From NCBI RefSeq assembly GCF_020379485.1, contig NC_063447.1, forward strand, positions 53,867,452 to 53,931,451: a stretch of DNA of 64,000 nucleotides. Reading direction: 5' to 3'. The notes beneath the pieces are model-generated. The model searched no databases and had not been told where the DNA came from. It saw nothing but the letters and a program-made list of their open reading frames with translations. Below, one piece after another: positions 1-11,300 of the stretch. A program made the translations under genes and the position numbers. Every line of letters begins with the position of its first letter. Position 1 is the first letter of the stretch. The DNA is from Brassica napus (lineage: Eukaryota > Streptophyta > Magnoliopsida > Brassicales > Brassicaceae).

Positions 1-1091
1 AAATATCCTTAAATAAATTTGGACATAATGTCATTTAATCAACCAAAAAAACTCATGAGTTATCCTTACGTACATAATTTTAATAATGGAGATTTTTAAA
101 AATGTGCATCATTAAAATGTTACCTAAAACATGCAGCACTAATATATAACATGCATCAATAAAACTAGAATTTGACTCACACAATTGTACGAATATTATT
201 TTCAGTTGATTAAATTTTAAAAAAATTATTTATTCAAAAAATATTTAACAATGGCTATGTTTTTAAAAATTATATGGTATTATTTGCTCATAACTCATTT
301 GTCATTTGATAAATTGTTAGAAAGAAAATTTTAGCATAATATAACTTAGTTGTCATTTGCTAAATTTATGGTTTTTATTTATATTTATTTAATTATAATA
401 TTTTTATTTTATATTTGAAAGATAAATGAATTTTCTTTCAAACAATATTTTTGTAAATGTATTTTTTAAAAATAATCAATTAAAATTGTTATTATCATTG
501 AATATCATTATTTTTGACATAATTTGAGTTTTTGTTTACATCAAAAATTATCTTATTTTAGGATAATTTTAATTTAAAATGTAATTTTCATATTTTTGAA
601 ACAAATTCTAAAAATATTTTTTAAATATTTTGTTATAATTGTTAAAAAAAATATTGAGTTGCATTTCAAATAAAAAGGTAAAGATATTAAAAATATTCTA
701 ATTAAAATATGTAAGATTTAATATAGTTTTAAGGAAATTGTCAAAAAAAAAAAATTACACATAAAATAATCATGATTTTTGTTAACTGGGCGGATCATTA
801 TTTATATGATATCGCACACGAAAGAAAATTTCTGTTTTTAAAATTATCTAATTAACTCTATACTCATTTTTTTTATATTTTTTATATGATATCACACATT
901 CGTAAAAAATTAGATAGTTTAAGATGCAAAAAAAAATTATTTACTTAATGAATATAATATGAACAAATATTACAAATACATCATTTAATAAAATAAATAA
1001 TAAAAACTGAAAATTGCGCGCGGGTCAGGGTTTAGTGTATTACTAAATAAGAAGCGACTGACTTTCGGAACAAGGAAGAAATACCATATTA
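1..1091. other. AT-rich flank, no gene seen
   Basis: This stretch is strongly AT-rich with no credible coding frame on either strand. Near its right edge, at 1016-1035, there is a GC-rich GCGCGCGGGTC followed by GGGTTTAG and then T. This resembles a degenerate plus-strand Helitron 3' end (half hairpin, then a CTRR-like tetranucleotide), but the left hairpin arm is not convincing. The right-hand CACTA element inserted 56 bases further on. Confidence 0.4.
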
Positions 1092-1119
1092 CACTACAAG
1101 AAAACACGCCTGTTGCAAG
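1092..1119 (+). repeat. Left terminal inverted repeat of first CACTA element
   Basis: The 28 bases here match the inverted right end with three mismatches (positions 6, 18 and 20). The first five bases are CACTA. Confidence 0.9.
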
Positions 1120-1610
1120 AGAAATTTGCGGAGGAAAAAATTCCTCGCAAATTTGCAACAGATCTGCAAGCGCATTGCGACGAAAAAAAAATTTCGCTCG
1201 CAAATTTGCGTCAAAATATTTTCCTCGCAAAGTTGCAACTAATTTGTGAGACTTTTCCGCAAACTCACGCAAAACCGTCGCAAATTTGCGATAGACGTTG
1301 TCGTCGCAAATCTGTTACAAATTTGCAAGGAATTTGCGTGTGAATTGCAATACCATATACGTTCGTTGCAATTCCGTCACAAAAAAACAGATAGGTTGGT
1401 GATACACTTTTTTTTGTTTTGTGTAACTGATTTATGAAAGGCATTTAATCTCGCAAAAAACGGATAGGTGTACACGTTTTTTCTAAGTGTAACTAATATT
1501 TGCAAGGGACAAATCTCTCTCGCTAATCCCTTGCAAAGGGGAGAGGCATCGCAATTCCGTTGCAATATATGTTGCAATTCCGTTGCAAGTGTCTTGCAAA
1601 TATTTTTCAG
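1120..1610. repeat. 5' subterminal repeats (TCGCAAATTTGCGA type)
   Basis: Many direct and inverted copies of a short motif centred on CGCAAATTTGCG occur here. In CACTA elements such subterminal arrays are the binding sites of the TnpA-type protein. The same motif returns at 5597-5900 and 8350-8745. Confidence 0.85.
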
Positions 1611-1761
1611 ATGTCTATATATAGCAGCTGTGAGAAGTGAGCGAACATTGAAACAAAAAAACGAAAAAAAGAAAAGAAAACGAAAAAAAAGAACAAAAAG
1701 TTGAGATAAATATATTGCCGTGTGTTGTGAGTAAGAAAAAAAATAAAAAGTTGAGAGAAAA

Positions 1762-4700
1762 ATGGCGTCCAGACATGAAATATACGCGTTACGGGCATGG
1801 ATGTACAATCATAAAGATCTAGAGACTGGTGAAGTGACGAAGGAGTATCGGGCTGGACTACGAGGATTCTTACAACAAGCAACTAACCAACCATTCGCAA
1901 GGGAACATGGTAAAATCTTTTGTCCCTGTAGAAAATGCAATAACGAGCCATATTTAGAAATAGATACTGTGAAGAGGCGTCTATATAATAGAGGATTTAG
2001 ACCAAACTACTAAATATGGTTTTTGCATGGGGAAGGTGCATCAAGTAGTAGTACGGGTCAGGGATTTGAACTGCCAAATTATAATGCAAATTATTATGAT
2101 CCTCATGAGCCAAATATGTTTAGAAATAATGCGGGTGATGGGTATGAGCAAAATATGTTTGGAAATAATGCGGGGGATGGGTATGAGCAACAGGGAAATA
2201 GGTATCATGATATGGTTACAGATGCATTGCATGAAGCTGGTATTCCTGATAGTAGTAGGGAAGAACCTAATATAGACGCACAACGGTTTTATAATATGTT
2301 AGACGCTGCCAATGAACCCATCTACGAAGGATGTAGAGAAGGGCTTTCTAGATTATCACTAGCATCAAGGATGATGACCATTAAAAGTGATCATAATCTA
2401 AATGAGAAGTGCATGGATTCGTGGGCTCAACTCATTAATGAGTATTTACCAGAAGGTAATCTTGCTGCTGATAATTTCTATGAAATTCAGAAGCTAGTTG
2501 CGGATCTTGGTCTACCATCTGAAATGATTGATGTATGCGTTGACAACTGCATGATTTACTGGAAAGATGATGAAAAACTGACGGAATGTCGATTTTGTCA
2601 AAAGCCAAGATATCAAGAAACCACAGGAAGGAATCATGTGCCGTACAATCGTATGTGGTACTTACCGATCACAGATAGATTGAAGCATTTATACCACTCA
2701 GAAAGGACAGCCGCGTCGATGAGATGGCATGCCCAACATTCAGTGAAAGATGGCGACATTACACATCCCTCAGATGCGAAGGCATGGAAACACTTTCAAA
2801 CCGTATATTCCAACTTTGCGAGTGAGTTTAGAAACGTTTATCTTGGCTTATGCACAGAAGAATTTAGTCCATTTGGTATATCTGGAAGGCAATACTCTTT
2901 ATGGCATGTCATCTTGACGCCATACAATCTCCCTCCGGAGATGTGCATGCAAAGAGAATTTTTGTTCTTGAGTATTCTAGTGCCTGGTCCAAAACATCCA
3001 AAGCGAGCACTTGATGTTTTTTTGCAACCTTTGATTCATGAGCTGAAACTGTTGTGGTATTATGGCGTGCAGACATGGGAATACTCGCAGCAACAAAACT
3101 TTAATATGTGTGCAGTGCTTATGTGGACTATTAGTGACTTCCCCGCATATGGAATGTTATCGGGTTGGACCACACATGGAAGATTATCATGTCCATATTG
3201 TATGGATATGACAGATGCTTTTCAGCTGAAAAATGGGAGGAAGTCATGTTGGTTTGGTTGTCACCATAGGTTTCTTCTGCCGCATCATACATATCATAAG
3301 AACAAGAAATTGTTTAGGAAAAACAAGGTAGTGCATGTTCCTCCCCCAGTAATGCAATCAAGAGCATCTTTGTTATAGCAGATTGATTATTACGGTGCTA
3401 AGGAGACATGTAAAGTTGGGGGAAATTGGAACACTCCACCTAACATGCCAAACAGATATACGACATCTCATAATTGGCATAAAAAGATCATATTTTGGGA
3501 ACTTCCATATTGGAAGGATCATCTCTTAAGGCACAACCTTGATGTGATGCACATAGAGAAGAATGTTTTTGAGAATATCATGAACACTCTTTTGGATGTG
3601 AAGGGGAAGAGTAAAGATAATTTGAAATCGAGGTTGGATTTGACAGAGTTATATGCAAGACCAGAGCTGCATGTGACAAGAGAAGGAAAATTACCAGTTG
3701 CGAATTTTAGATTGTCTGGGGTGGCGAAGCAAAAGTTGTTTGACTGGGTAAATTCTGATGTAAAGTTTCCAGATGGATATGTGTCAAAATTCTCAAGATG
3801 CATCGAGCAAGGAAAAAAAATTTCTGGTATGAAGAGTCACGACTGTCACGTTTTCATGCAGTGGCTCCTACCGTTCGCAATGACGGAGCTATTACCGAAA
3901 CATGTCCATGAAGTAATAGCTGGTGATAAAAGTGACTTTTAAAATTATGTATAAATTTATTGTCTTTGTTAATTGAAATAATATTTTTGTTTGATGATGA
4001 ATTTGTAGGAGTTGGAACATTTTTTAGGGATTTATGCACTCGAACATTGACTGAGGATGGGATCGAGTTGTTAGCCAAGAATATTCCGATTTTGCTTTCC
4101 AATCTGGAAAAAGTCTCCCCCCCCATCTTTTTTGACGTAATGGAAAATCTCATGATTCATCTACCTCTTGAAGCGGCTCTTGGGGGCCCTGTGCAATTCC
4201 GATGGATGTATGTATTTGAGAGATTCATGGGATATCTCAAAAATTTTGCCAAAAATCTTGCCAAAGTCGAGGGTTCGATAGTTGCAGGAAGTTTGACGGT
4301 GGAAACTTCGCACTTTACATCCTACTACTTTATCCCAACCGTTAGAACGAAGAAGACCGCTCCCAGACGATACGACGACGGAGGAGTTTCACCTTCATAT
4401 CTTGTTAAAGACGTTCCTGACATATTTTGTCAGATTGGAAGACTTGCTGGCAAAGTGAGAGAAGTTTGGTGGGAAGATCATGCACATGCTCATGTGGCTC
4501 ACATTTATATTGTGCGAAACATTGACTACTTGCAGGAATTTGAAAGGTACTCATACAAATTGAACATATATAAATTTTATTGATTACTTTGGTTTTATAT
4601 TTACATGTATGCCTAACAAATAACAATTCTTTTATGCAGCATATTCAACTTACAAATTCGAGAACACTATCCTAATTTAGAAGAAAAGGATTATGAGCAG

Positions 4701-5529
4701 TTGAACGAACGAGATTATCCTGGGTGGTTACAATACTATGTACGTACAATCTTTAGACCTTTAAAAATTAAAATGACTTATTTTAATATTTATATATTTT
4801 GAGCAGGTGAAAAATGGATGTCATGACAAACCAATTCCGCGATGGTTGTATGAATTTGTTGATGACCCGGTTGCTAAGATCACTACTGCTCCAATGTACT
4901 TCACTCGTGGATACACTTTTCTTACGTACACACACGGTTCGAAGAGATCAACTGCAAATTTTGGAATCCAAATCAAAGGTGAAACTGACTTCTACGGTGT
5001 ATTGCAATAGATCATAGAAGTCACTTACCCGGGAACCATCAACTTAAAATGCGTATTATTTAAGTGTGATTGGTATGATCCAACGAGTGGCCGAGGGGTC
5101 CGAAAAAATAACCTTGGGGTGATTGATGTCAATGCAAATAGACGTTATGCAAAATTCGAACCATATTGCCTTGCATCACAAGCAGATCAAGTGTGTTTTC
5201 TTCCATATCCAAGGATTAGAGAAAGGCGTGAAAGGTGGTTATCAGTGATTAAAGTGAATCCGCGAGGGCGTATAATCGTCGGAGAAATTGCCAATGTCGC
5301 TATGCAGTCCGAAAGAGTTGCTGAAATGTCCGTCCCAACCGAATCGACTGAGAATATCTTACACATCGATCCAGATAACCAAGAAGTAGAAGTCATTGTT
5401 GATGATTCCACCGAAGGGTCTGTTTCATAAGAAGACGAGTTTGATGCTGAAACTGACGAAGATGACATCACAAATGATGAGGCTGAAAATAGAGACAGTG
5501 AAAATGTATCTGAAAATGAGTCTGATTAG
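1762..5529 (+). pseudogene. TNP2-type CACTA transposase, four in-frame stops
   Basis: Four exons can be drawn: 1762-3922, 4009-4546, 4640-4739 and 4807-5529, all with GT..AG junctions and matching phases. The translation shows, in order, a transposase-associated domain (CPC..C motif near 1920), the Tnp2 transposase region (about 2500-3680, with HNWHKK and LRHNLDVMHIEK), a DUF4218 region (about 3835-4290) and a DUF4216 region (about 4900-5200). This is the usual order of TNP2/TnpD proteins, which catalyse excision of CACTA elements. The frame is never shifted, yet it is cut by stops at 2011 (TAA), 3376 (TAG), 5008 (TAG) and 5428 (TAA). It ends with an acidic tail and TAG at 5527. The 650-residue frame in the second CACTA element is its close homologue. 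A full product cannot be made. Confidence 0.9.
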
Positions 5530-5596
5530 ACAAAATTTCACTTTTATGCTGTATTGTCTTGTATTTGATTTTTTTTTTAAATAAATATAATAATTT

Positions 5597-5905
5597 GCGA
5601 AGGAATCGCGACTAAATTGCGACGGAATTGCAAGAATCTCTCGCAACTTCCTCACAAATTTGTGACGGTTTTGCATGAAAATCCTCTATTCCATCGCAAC
5701 TCTTCAAACCACTAGCCAAAACCCTAAACGAATCCCTAAACACATTAAGTTAAACCTTTGCGAGGGATTTGCAAGAAAACTGTCGCTAGTCCATCGCACT
5801 TTTGCAAGAAATTTACGAGAACTCTCCGAAACCCTTGACATAAGCTCAAACGAAACCCTTGACATTCGTTGCAATTCGCTCGCAAATGTGCAAGAGAGTT
5901 GCGTC
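5597..5905. repeat. Internal block of subterminal-type repeats
   Basis: The TTGCGA / TCGCAA motif family of the element ends recurs here, between the end of the TNP2 gene and the leader of the second gene. It sits where a promoter for the second gene would be expected. This could allow repression by the element's own DNA-binding protein (inference). Confidence 0.7.
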
Positions 5906-5929
5906 GGAAATTAGGTTAATATATAAGGA

Positions 5930-6564
5930 CAGTTAACCCTTCTTCCCCATTTCTCTCTGCCGTCAAAGAAAAAAAAGAAGAGAAATCTCTCTCCCATCCC
6001 TCCTCTCCGCGTCTCCTCTCTGTGCTCTCTCTCCCCGCAGCTGACGTCTCTTGTCAGTCTCGCCGGACTCTCCCGCCTCTCCCGCCTCTCCTCTCCGCCG
6101 TATCTCTCTCTCTCTTCCCCTCTTTTCCCAGCCGACGTCTCAGTCTCGCCGGGTCTCATTCTCTCCACTCTCTCCTCGTCGATCCACTTTTATCTAGCTC
6201 TCCTCGCCGGATCTCCTTCTCTCAACCCGTCTCTCGCCTGATCTCTCTCCTCGCCGGATCTCTCTCCTCCCCAGATCTGTCTCTCACCGGATCTCTCTCC
6301 TCGCCGGATCTCCTGCTCTCAACCCGTCTCTCGCCGGATCTCTCTCCTCACGGTCGCCCTCATCAGCCGTCATACTCGCCGGGCTTCCGCCATCATTATC
6401 TCGAACTGGCGGCTCTGTCCCTTTTGAAAGGTTACAAATTTCGGTTTATGTTTAAGTTTAATTATCAATTTAGGTTTTGATTATCAGTTTTGGTTATGGA
6501 TTTGTGACGATTCTGTGTTTGGTTAGGGTTTTAACTATTTAGGTTATGGTTAATTTCTTTGCAG
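5930..6564 (+). promoter_or_regulatory. CT-rich leader of the second transposon gene
   Basis: This is a strongly pyrimidine-rich stretch. Repeats of CTCGCCGGATCTCTCTCC lie at about 6200-6360, and a probable 5' UTR intron begins near 6429 (AAAG then GTTACA) and ends with GCAG at 6564, just before an ATG. The open frame through the CT-rich part is low-complexity and unlikely to be translated. Confidence 0.5.
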
Positions 6565-8202
6565 ATGTCAGGAAATGATTATAGCCGCTATCTATCTACT
6601 GGTTGTAAGAAGAGTTCTGGTAGTAGGAAGAGTTCATCCCGTCATACCAATACGGGTAGTTCTTCTAATTCCCAGATGGCCGAGAGTTCGGCTGTTCCTA
6701 ACAGCCAGACGCAAGATTCCCCTCAAGCTCCCGCTCCAGCTCCCGCCCCAGCTCCTCCAGCTCCCGCCCCAGCTCCTGCAGCTCCCACCCCAGCTCCTGC
6801 TGCTCCCGCCCCAGCTCCTGCTGCTCCCGCCCCAGACCCGGCGGCAGATTTAGTGTCAATCAATATGATTTTGGCTAGTCCTGGACATGATCGTCTTCCT
6901 CACCTCCATCCAGATCGCCCTCCAAATACGCTTTGGTAAGTTTTTTAATTATAATTCATTGTGATTAATTATAATATTTTCATATTTTTGTAATTTAATT
7001 CTCTCAATTGTCTTTAATTTTCTGTGATAGGTTTGATGACGATGTAAGCGTGAAAGAGATTTCAAAGAACCGCATGCTAGTTGGAAGCAAACCCCTGGGG
7101 ATGTTGTGAGACTTTGGTTTGAATCATTTGTGGTAATTCATTTAATTTTCTTGAAATTTAAAATTTGTAAAAAAATTAATTTTATGTTCATGAATGTCTA
7201 TTAATTTGCCTTTTTGTTGTGTCAGCAAATGTATCATTGGGATTCCGGTATAACAATCCTCGTTCGCAACTCTTTCGAGGCCAAATTGAAACTCCAGTTG
7301 TCTCGCAAAGTTAGTCGGTGGAAGAGTAAATGGCGGAAAAAAGGTGATGCAGCTATGCCTTTGTGGTTTGACCCAAATGTTTGGGCTGGTCTTGTTGCTT
7401 ATTGGCTAGATCCAGAATCTGAAGTCCGGAGTTGTAACAGTCGGGCAGCTCGTTACTCTGACCCTGATGGACATGGACCGTCTAAGCATCGTTCAGGTCA
7501 CGAGTGATTGTAAGTTCTTGTTTTTCTTATCTTAGTTCATTTAAGTTGTGATCTGAAATTGCCGATTTTATCTAAGTTGTGATCTCATTTTTATGGTTTA
7601 ACTTAATCTTTTAAATTGTAGGCTGAGCAAACTGGATGTTCTATTCCAGACTTGCTTGGGGTTCTCGAGATCACTAAACGAAACCCGGATGGTTCTTTTG
7701 TTGACGGTAAAGCTGAGCAGCTCTACAATGACGTGACATCTAAATTTCAAGAGTTATCTCAGGCTGCTAGTGATGATCCCGAGAGCACTGGTTCTAGTGG
7801 CCTCTCTCCAATAGAAAAGAACAAGATCTATTGTGGGGTAATTTATTACTGTTCTCAGTCTCAAATTTTTTTAAGTCTTCCTTGATATTGATCCTTCTCT
7901 GATTTTTTATGTAGTTCGCTCCCCGCAAAAAGGGACGACTGTATGGAGTGGGTTCTCTAAATACATCTTTATGATCTGTTCCTGCTTCGTTTCCTTCTAG
8001 CAGTACTGAGGACCAATCTTTGAAGAAGATCATCCACGACCAAGCTCAAAAGATTGAGAGCCAGGGAAATGAAATTTCGAAGCTGAACAAGATCGTTCGT
8101 TATCTCGCTAGCAAAGACTCTACCGTGGCCTACATTCTTCAGTCTGAAGACGTGTCTCATGGTTCTGGTTCTGGAGATGATGATGAATCTGATGCTATTT
8201 AG
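6565..8202 (+). pseudogene. Transposase_24 (TnpA-like) gene, broken
   Basis: It starts with ATG directly after a splice acceptor. The N-terminal region is Ser-rich, then an Ala/Pro repeat follows. Later exons carry the family core: a Trp/Lys-rich block with WKSKWRKKG at 7320-7350, a DPDGHGP motif near 7465, and a SIPDLLGVLEITKRNPDGSF stretch at 7640-7700. A charged C-terminal helix follows at 8020-8120. The Transposase_24 family (Ptta/En/Spm) is the second gene of plant CACTA elements and is thought to bind the element ends. Damage: a frameshift near 7080, where WKQTPGDVVRLWFE lies in another frame, a TGA at 7505, and a TGA at about 7970. The intact homologue is the gene at 20538-22741. Confidence 0.85.
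6725..6850 (+). repeat. Ala/Pro-coding minisatellite
   Basis: Degenerate tandem copies of GCTCCCGCCCCAGCTCCTG encode an AP/PA repeat inside the TnpA-like frame. The homologous exon of the second element has a shorter Ala/Pro tract. Confidence 0.85.
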
Positions 8203-8349
8203 TTTGTTTTCTATCATTTTCTAATGACTTGAAACTTCTTTGTATGTGTTTGTGTAATGAATCTTGAATTTCTTTCTATTTCAGTAATATTTTGGTTAAC
8301 TATTTAATTTTCTTAAGAATTTTAAAAATAAATAATAATTTATAAAATT

Positions 8350-8756
8350 TCAAATTTTGCAAGAAAAAGCAATTACTCGCAAATGACTTGCAAAATTGCT
8401 ACGGAACAAGCCTCGCAAATGTGCAAGGAAAAAACTCCAATGCAAAATTGTGACGAAAAGATTACTTGCAAATTTGCGAGAAAAGCAATCCTTTCAAATT
8501 TGCGAGGAACAACTAAGCCGTCGCAAATATTTGTGAGGAAATCAGTTTCGTCGCAAATTTGCAACAGTTATTGTTGCCTTGCAAATTTGCAAGGAATATA
8601 TTTCCGTCGCAAATTTGCGAGCGTTTTGCGAGTGATTTTTATTTGCGACGATGATTTGCGAGGGAACGTGGTTGCTCGCAAAACCCTCGCAATAAGCAAT
8701 TTGCAACGGAATTGCGATGCAATTTTCCCTTGCAACTGACGTGTTTTCTTATAGTG
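8350..8756. repeat. 3' subterminal repeats and right terminal repeat
   Basis: A dense array of CGCAAATTTGCGA-type motifs is followed by the right terminal inverted repeat, 8729-8756, ending TTATAGTG. Confidence 0.88.
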
Positions 8757-10589
8757 TATATTTGCTAGGGTTTTGGATCATGTCCATTACATGGTCACAA
8801 ACATTGGCGTATAAAAAACTTGCTTTCTGGGAGAGACGCTTCTATTTGTGGAAATTTCTTTTTAAGTTTCTGCTTGAATAAGACTGAGTCTCTGTTCTCT
8901 TGTTCCAAGCAAGTTTGCCATTTGGTGGTCATTTGGATCGGCAAACACCCATTGACGCTCCAAAAAAAAATTTAGGAAGCCTAAATCGTAAAGCTCCTGA
9001 ACACACGTCAAATATACAAACTGAGAAATCTAACGAGCCAAATATAAAAGACAGAACAGTTAAACCAAAGAAGTTTACGAGACACTAATCTAACAAAACT
9101 GTCAAGTCTCTTAAGCACAAGGTCGTTAGGCCCTGCGCTTATACTAAAGCGTTTCCATTAATCTCCATAGCTTTGCTGTCTCCTACGATACCTATGAGAC
9201 GAGCAGTGTAGTTCTTTAACATGCTTGGTTGTTTTAAGACTGGAATCGATTGGCTCGACAGCAAGGACACAAGAATCACTTGCCCCGGGAACTCTAAGAA
9301 AACTGGTTACTCATGTCATTGTCTATCACAATAGCATCTCTCTTACACCTCAGCAGGTCTTCAAGCTTGTTGACAGGGATATCAGGCATACCATAACGCC
9401 GAGACAACCAAAGCGTACATTCTTAGGCCTAATGGCGATTTGGATAAGATGACCACACTCTCAGATCCTCTCACAACTTCTTTCCTTGTTTTTATCTAAT
9501 TTTTTCCAAGGAAACAGTATGTAGAATTCTTTACTAGCCAGAGACAAACTTTTCATTTTCTTTAATGATATTTACAATTTAGCAAAAAAGATAACGCTTT
9601 TGACTATAAAAAAAAGGAAAAAAAAAATAACGCTATAGTTTTGTGAAAAAACGTTATAAATTTGGGGAATATGATGATCCATAGTTTTTTCATCCATGTA
9701 TCTGAAGGTTTAAAACTTTATTAATCGTTAAGTATTTGAATTTATACTGCCGTTGCAGTTTTGTTTATTGACAACCAAATTATTGTTTCATTTTTTTTGC
9801 AGGCTAGTTCTAATCAGATGTGAAATATGCTTTTGTCTAGGTTTACTGACAAACTAACACAAGATTGGGTATGTTTAGAGCCCAAATAAATATTTAAAAT
9901 ATAAACTAGATTATTATATTTAAAATTTGAATAAGATTTTGTAACAGTTGTAAAAATATAACATGTTGACAAACTAATACATAAAATTGGTATGGCTAGA
10001 GCCCAGAATAATTATTTAAAGCATAAAACTAGAGATTATATATCTAACAGTGAATAAGATTTCCAACAGTTTTATAAATCTATTAAAGCTTTATTGAATT
10101 AGATGCACAAAACATGAGAAGTTTACAATATTGGGTACTTTCTTATGGGTCTTTATTATGTTGACACACTTTTTCCATGAGGTGTACTTTGTCCCTTACT
10201 TTTGATTTTTCTCTTCCTTTATTCCCCTTCACGTGGTCACGAGGACAAGAGATATGCTAAATTCTGGTTTGATGCTGACTACAAGTAAAATAGCCAAAAG
10301 TTAACTTCCTTTGGGTGTATTAGTTTAGTAGGTTAATTGAACAGTGGGATTGGATTAGAACCGTTGGATTAAAAGTTTATAAAATAAATCAGACGGCTAT
10401 TATTGAAGCAAGTACATCTACTTGTTTCGTAGTGGATGGGGATTTGTACTTTGGTTGGGTGATTTGTGGTTAATGTTACTGTAGGTGGAGAACTTGTGGT
10501 TGGGGGAAGGGGTGTGACTTTGGGGAAGTGCGCTGGCCAAGAACATGTGGTCAAGAGTGGTGTGGTCATATATAATTCTATACAATATT
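8757..10589. other. Intergenic DNA, no gene recognised
   Basis: No recognisable gene is present. Short open frames at 8900-9088 and 9225-9452 have no family I can name and lack convincing splice or start context. They may be relics of the sequence interrupted by the first CACTA element. The rest is AT-rich. Confidence 0.5.
9846..10075. repeat. Degenerate two-copy direct repeat, about 121 bp
   Basis: Two diverged copies begin with TGACAAACTAA at 9846 and 9967 and share GTATG.(T/C)TAGAGCCCA, a TTATTTAAA-like block and GAATAAGATTT in the same order. This is an old local duplication. Confidence 0.75.
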
Positions 10590-10915
10590 CACATCTTCTC
10601 GTCACTACCACTTCCATAACCATTTCCATAAGCTTTTCCGCCGCCACCTCCTCCATATCCTCTGGTTTATGGTCTATTTCCACTTATGGATCTTCTTTCT
10701 TCACTGATTCCGTAAACACCATCACCATAAAATCACCTCTTCCATGACCGCCTCCACCTCGAGCAACACCTCCATACACATCTTTACCTTGTGTTCTCAC
10801 TTTCGTTAGTTCCATTTCCGTAACCATGACCTCCACCACCATAAGATGATTCTCCACCATCTCCGTTATCACTTCCGTCTCCGTCTCAGCAATTGCAATT
10901 GGTCGCCAGGGTATA
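10590..10915 (-). pseudogene. Glycine-rich protein gene relic
   Basis: Read on the minus strand, pieces in different frames spell Gly/Tyr-rich repeats: SYGGGGHGYGNG near 10830-10850, YGGVARGGGGHGRG near 10740-10770, and GYGGGGGKAYGNGYGSGSD near 10605-10660. These are typical of small glycine-rich cell-wall or RNA-binding proteins. The pieces are separated by frame changes and stops, so no full protein is encoded. Which glycine-rich family it came from cannot be told from composition alone. Confidence 0.5.
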
Positions 10916-11257
10916 ATCGATGGAAAAAGAAGAGACAAATTATTAGATTAGGGTCTCTAAAAGAGTAAAGTGATTTTTCGGTAGGAAAAAAAAAGTAAGA
11001 GAGAAATTATGTTTTTGGATCTGAGTTTAAAAACGTAACAAAAATAAAATGAAAAGTAGTTTAGTTAACTTGTGTTTTTAGTTGTTTTAGTTGGAGGGTA
11101 TAAGAGACATTTTTATGAGACAAAGTACTCCACATGGTAGAAGTATGTCTGAGTGTAAAGGAAAGTGTAAAAATATGTATGAATGTAATTATTTCACAAA
11201 ACATTGTGCACGCATGATTGACGTATTGATGTATTGTTTCGGCGGTTTTAACCAGTA

Positions 11258-11300
11258 CTAGCTCTTGTTCCGCGCATATATTAATTTTTGGGTTTTAGTT
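11258..11300 (-). mobile_element. Possible degenerate Helitron 3' end
   Basis: On the minus strand the sequence reads ATTAATATATGCGCGGAACA, then AGAGCTAG and T. This resembles the better-preserved Helitron ends at 57459 and 45640 (GC hairpin, about ten bases, then CTAG and T), but the hairpin is incomplete. The other end was not found. Confidence 0.3.

Larger units (their letters stand above)
1092..8756 (+). mobile_element. CACTA (En/Spm) DNA transposon, decayed copy
   Basis: The element starts CACTACAAGAAAACACG and ends with the inverted form CACTATAAGAAAACACG, the signature of CACTA transposons. Inside are a TNP2-type gene (1762-5529) and a Transposase_24-type gene (6565-8202), both plus strand and both broken. 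Blocks of repeats built from TTTGCGA / TCGCAAA lie next to both ends and also between the two genes. Total length is about 7.7 kb. The flanking trinucleotides are TTA on the left and TAT on the right, so a clean 3-bp target duplication is not visible, which fits an old insertion with mutated edges. It can no longer move on its own products but could be moved by a related active element. Confidence 0.93.

Noticed and set aside
1377..1808. Minus-strand 143-codon frame
   Set aside because: Phe/Ser-rich low complexity across subterminal repeats and the antisense of the TNP2 5' end.
6022..6480. Ser/Leu/Pro-rich frame of 152 codons
   Set aside because: It is produced by CT-rich tandem repeats in the leader of the TnpA-like gene and has no domain.
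1089..8759. Target-site duplication for the first CACTA element
   Set aside because: The flanks are TTA and TAT. They do not match, so I do not claim one although the terminal repeats are clear.
8900..9452. Two short plus-strand frames that look faintly protein-like
   Set aside because: No family was recognised and there is no start or splice context; treated as spacer.
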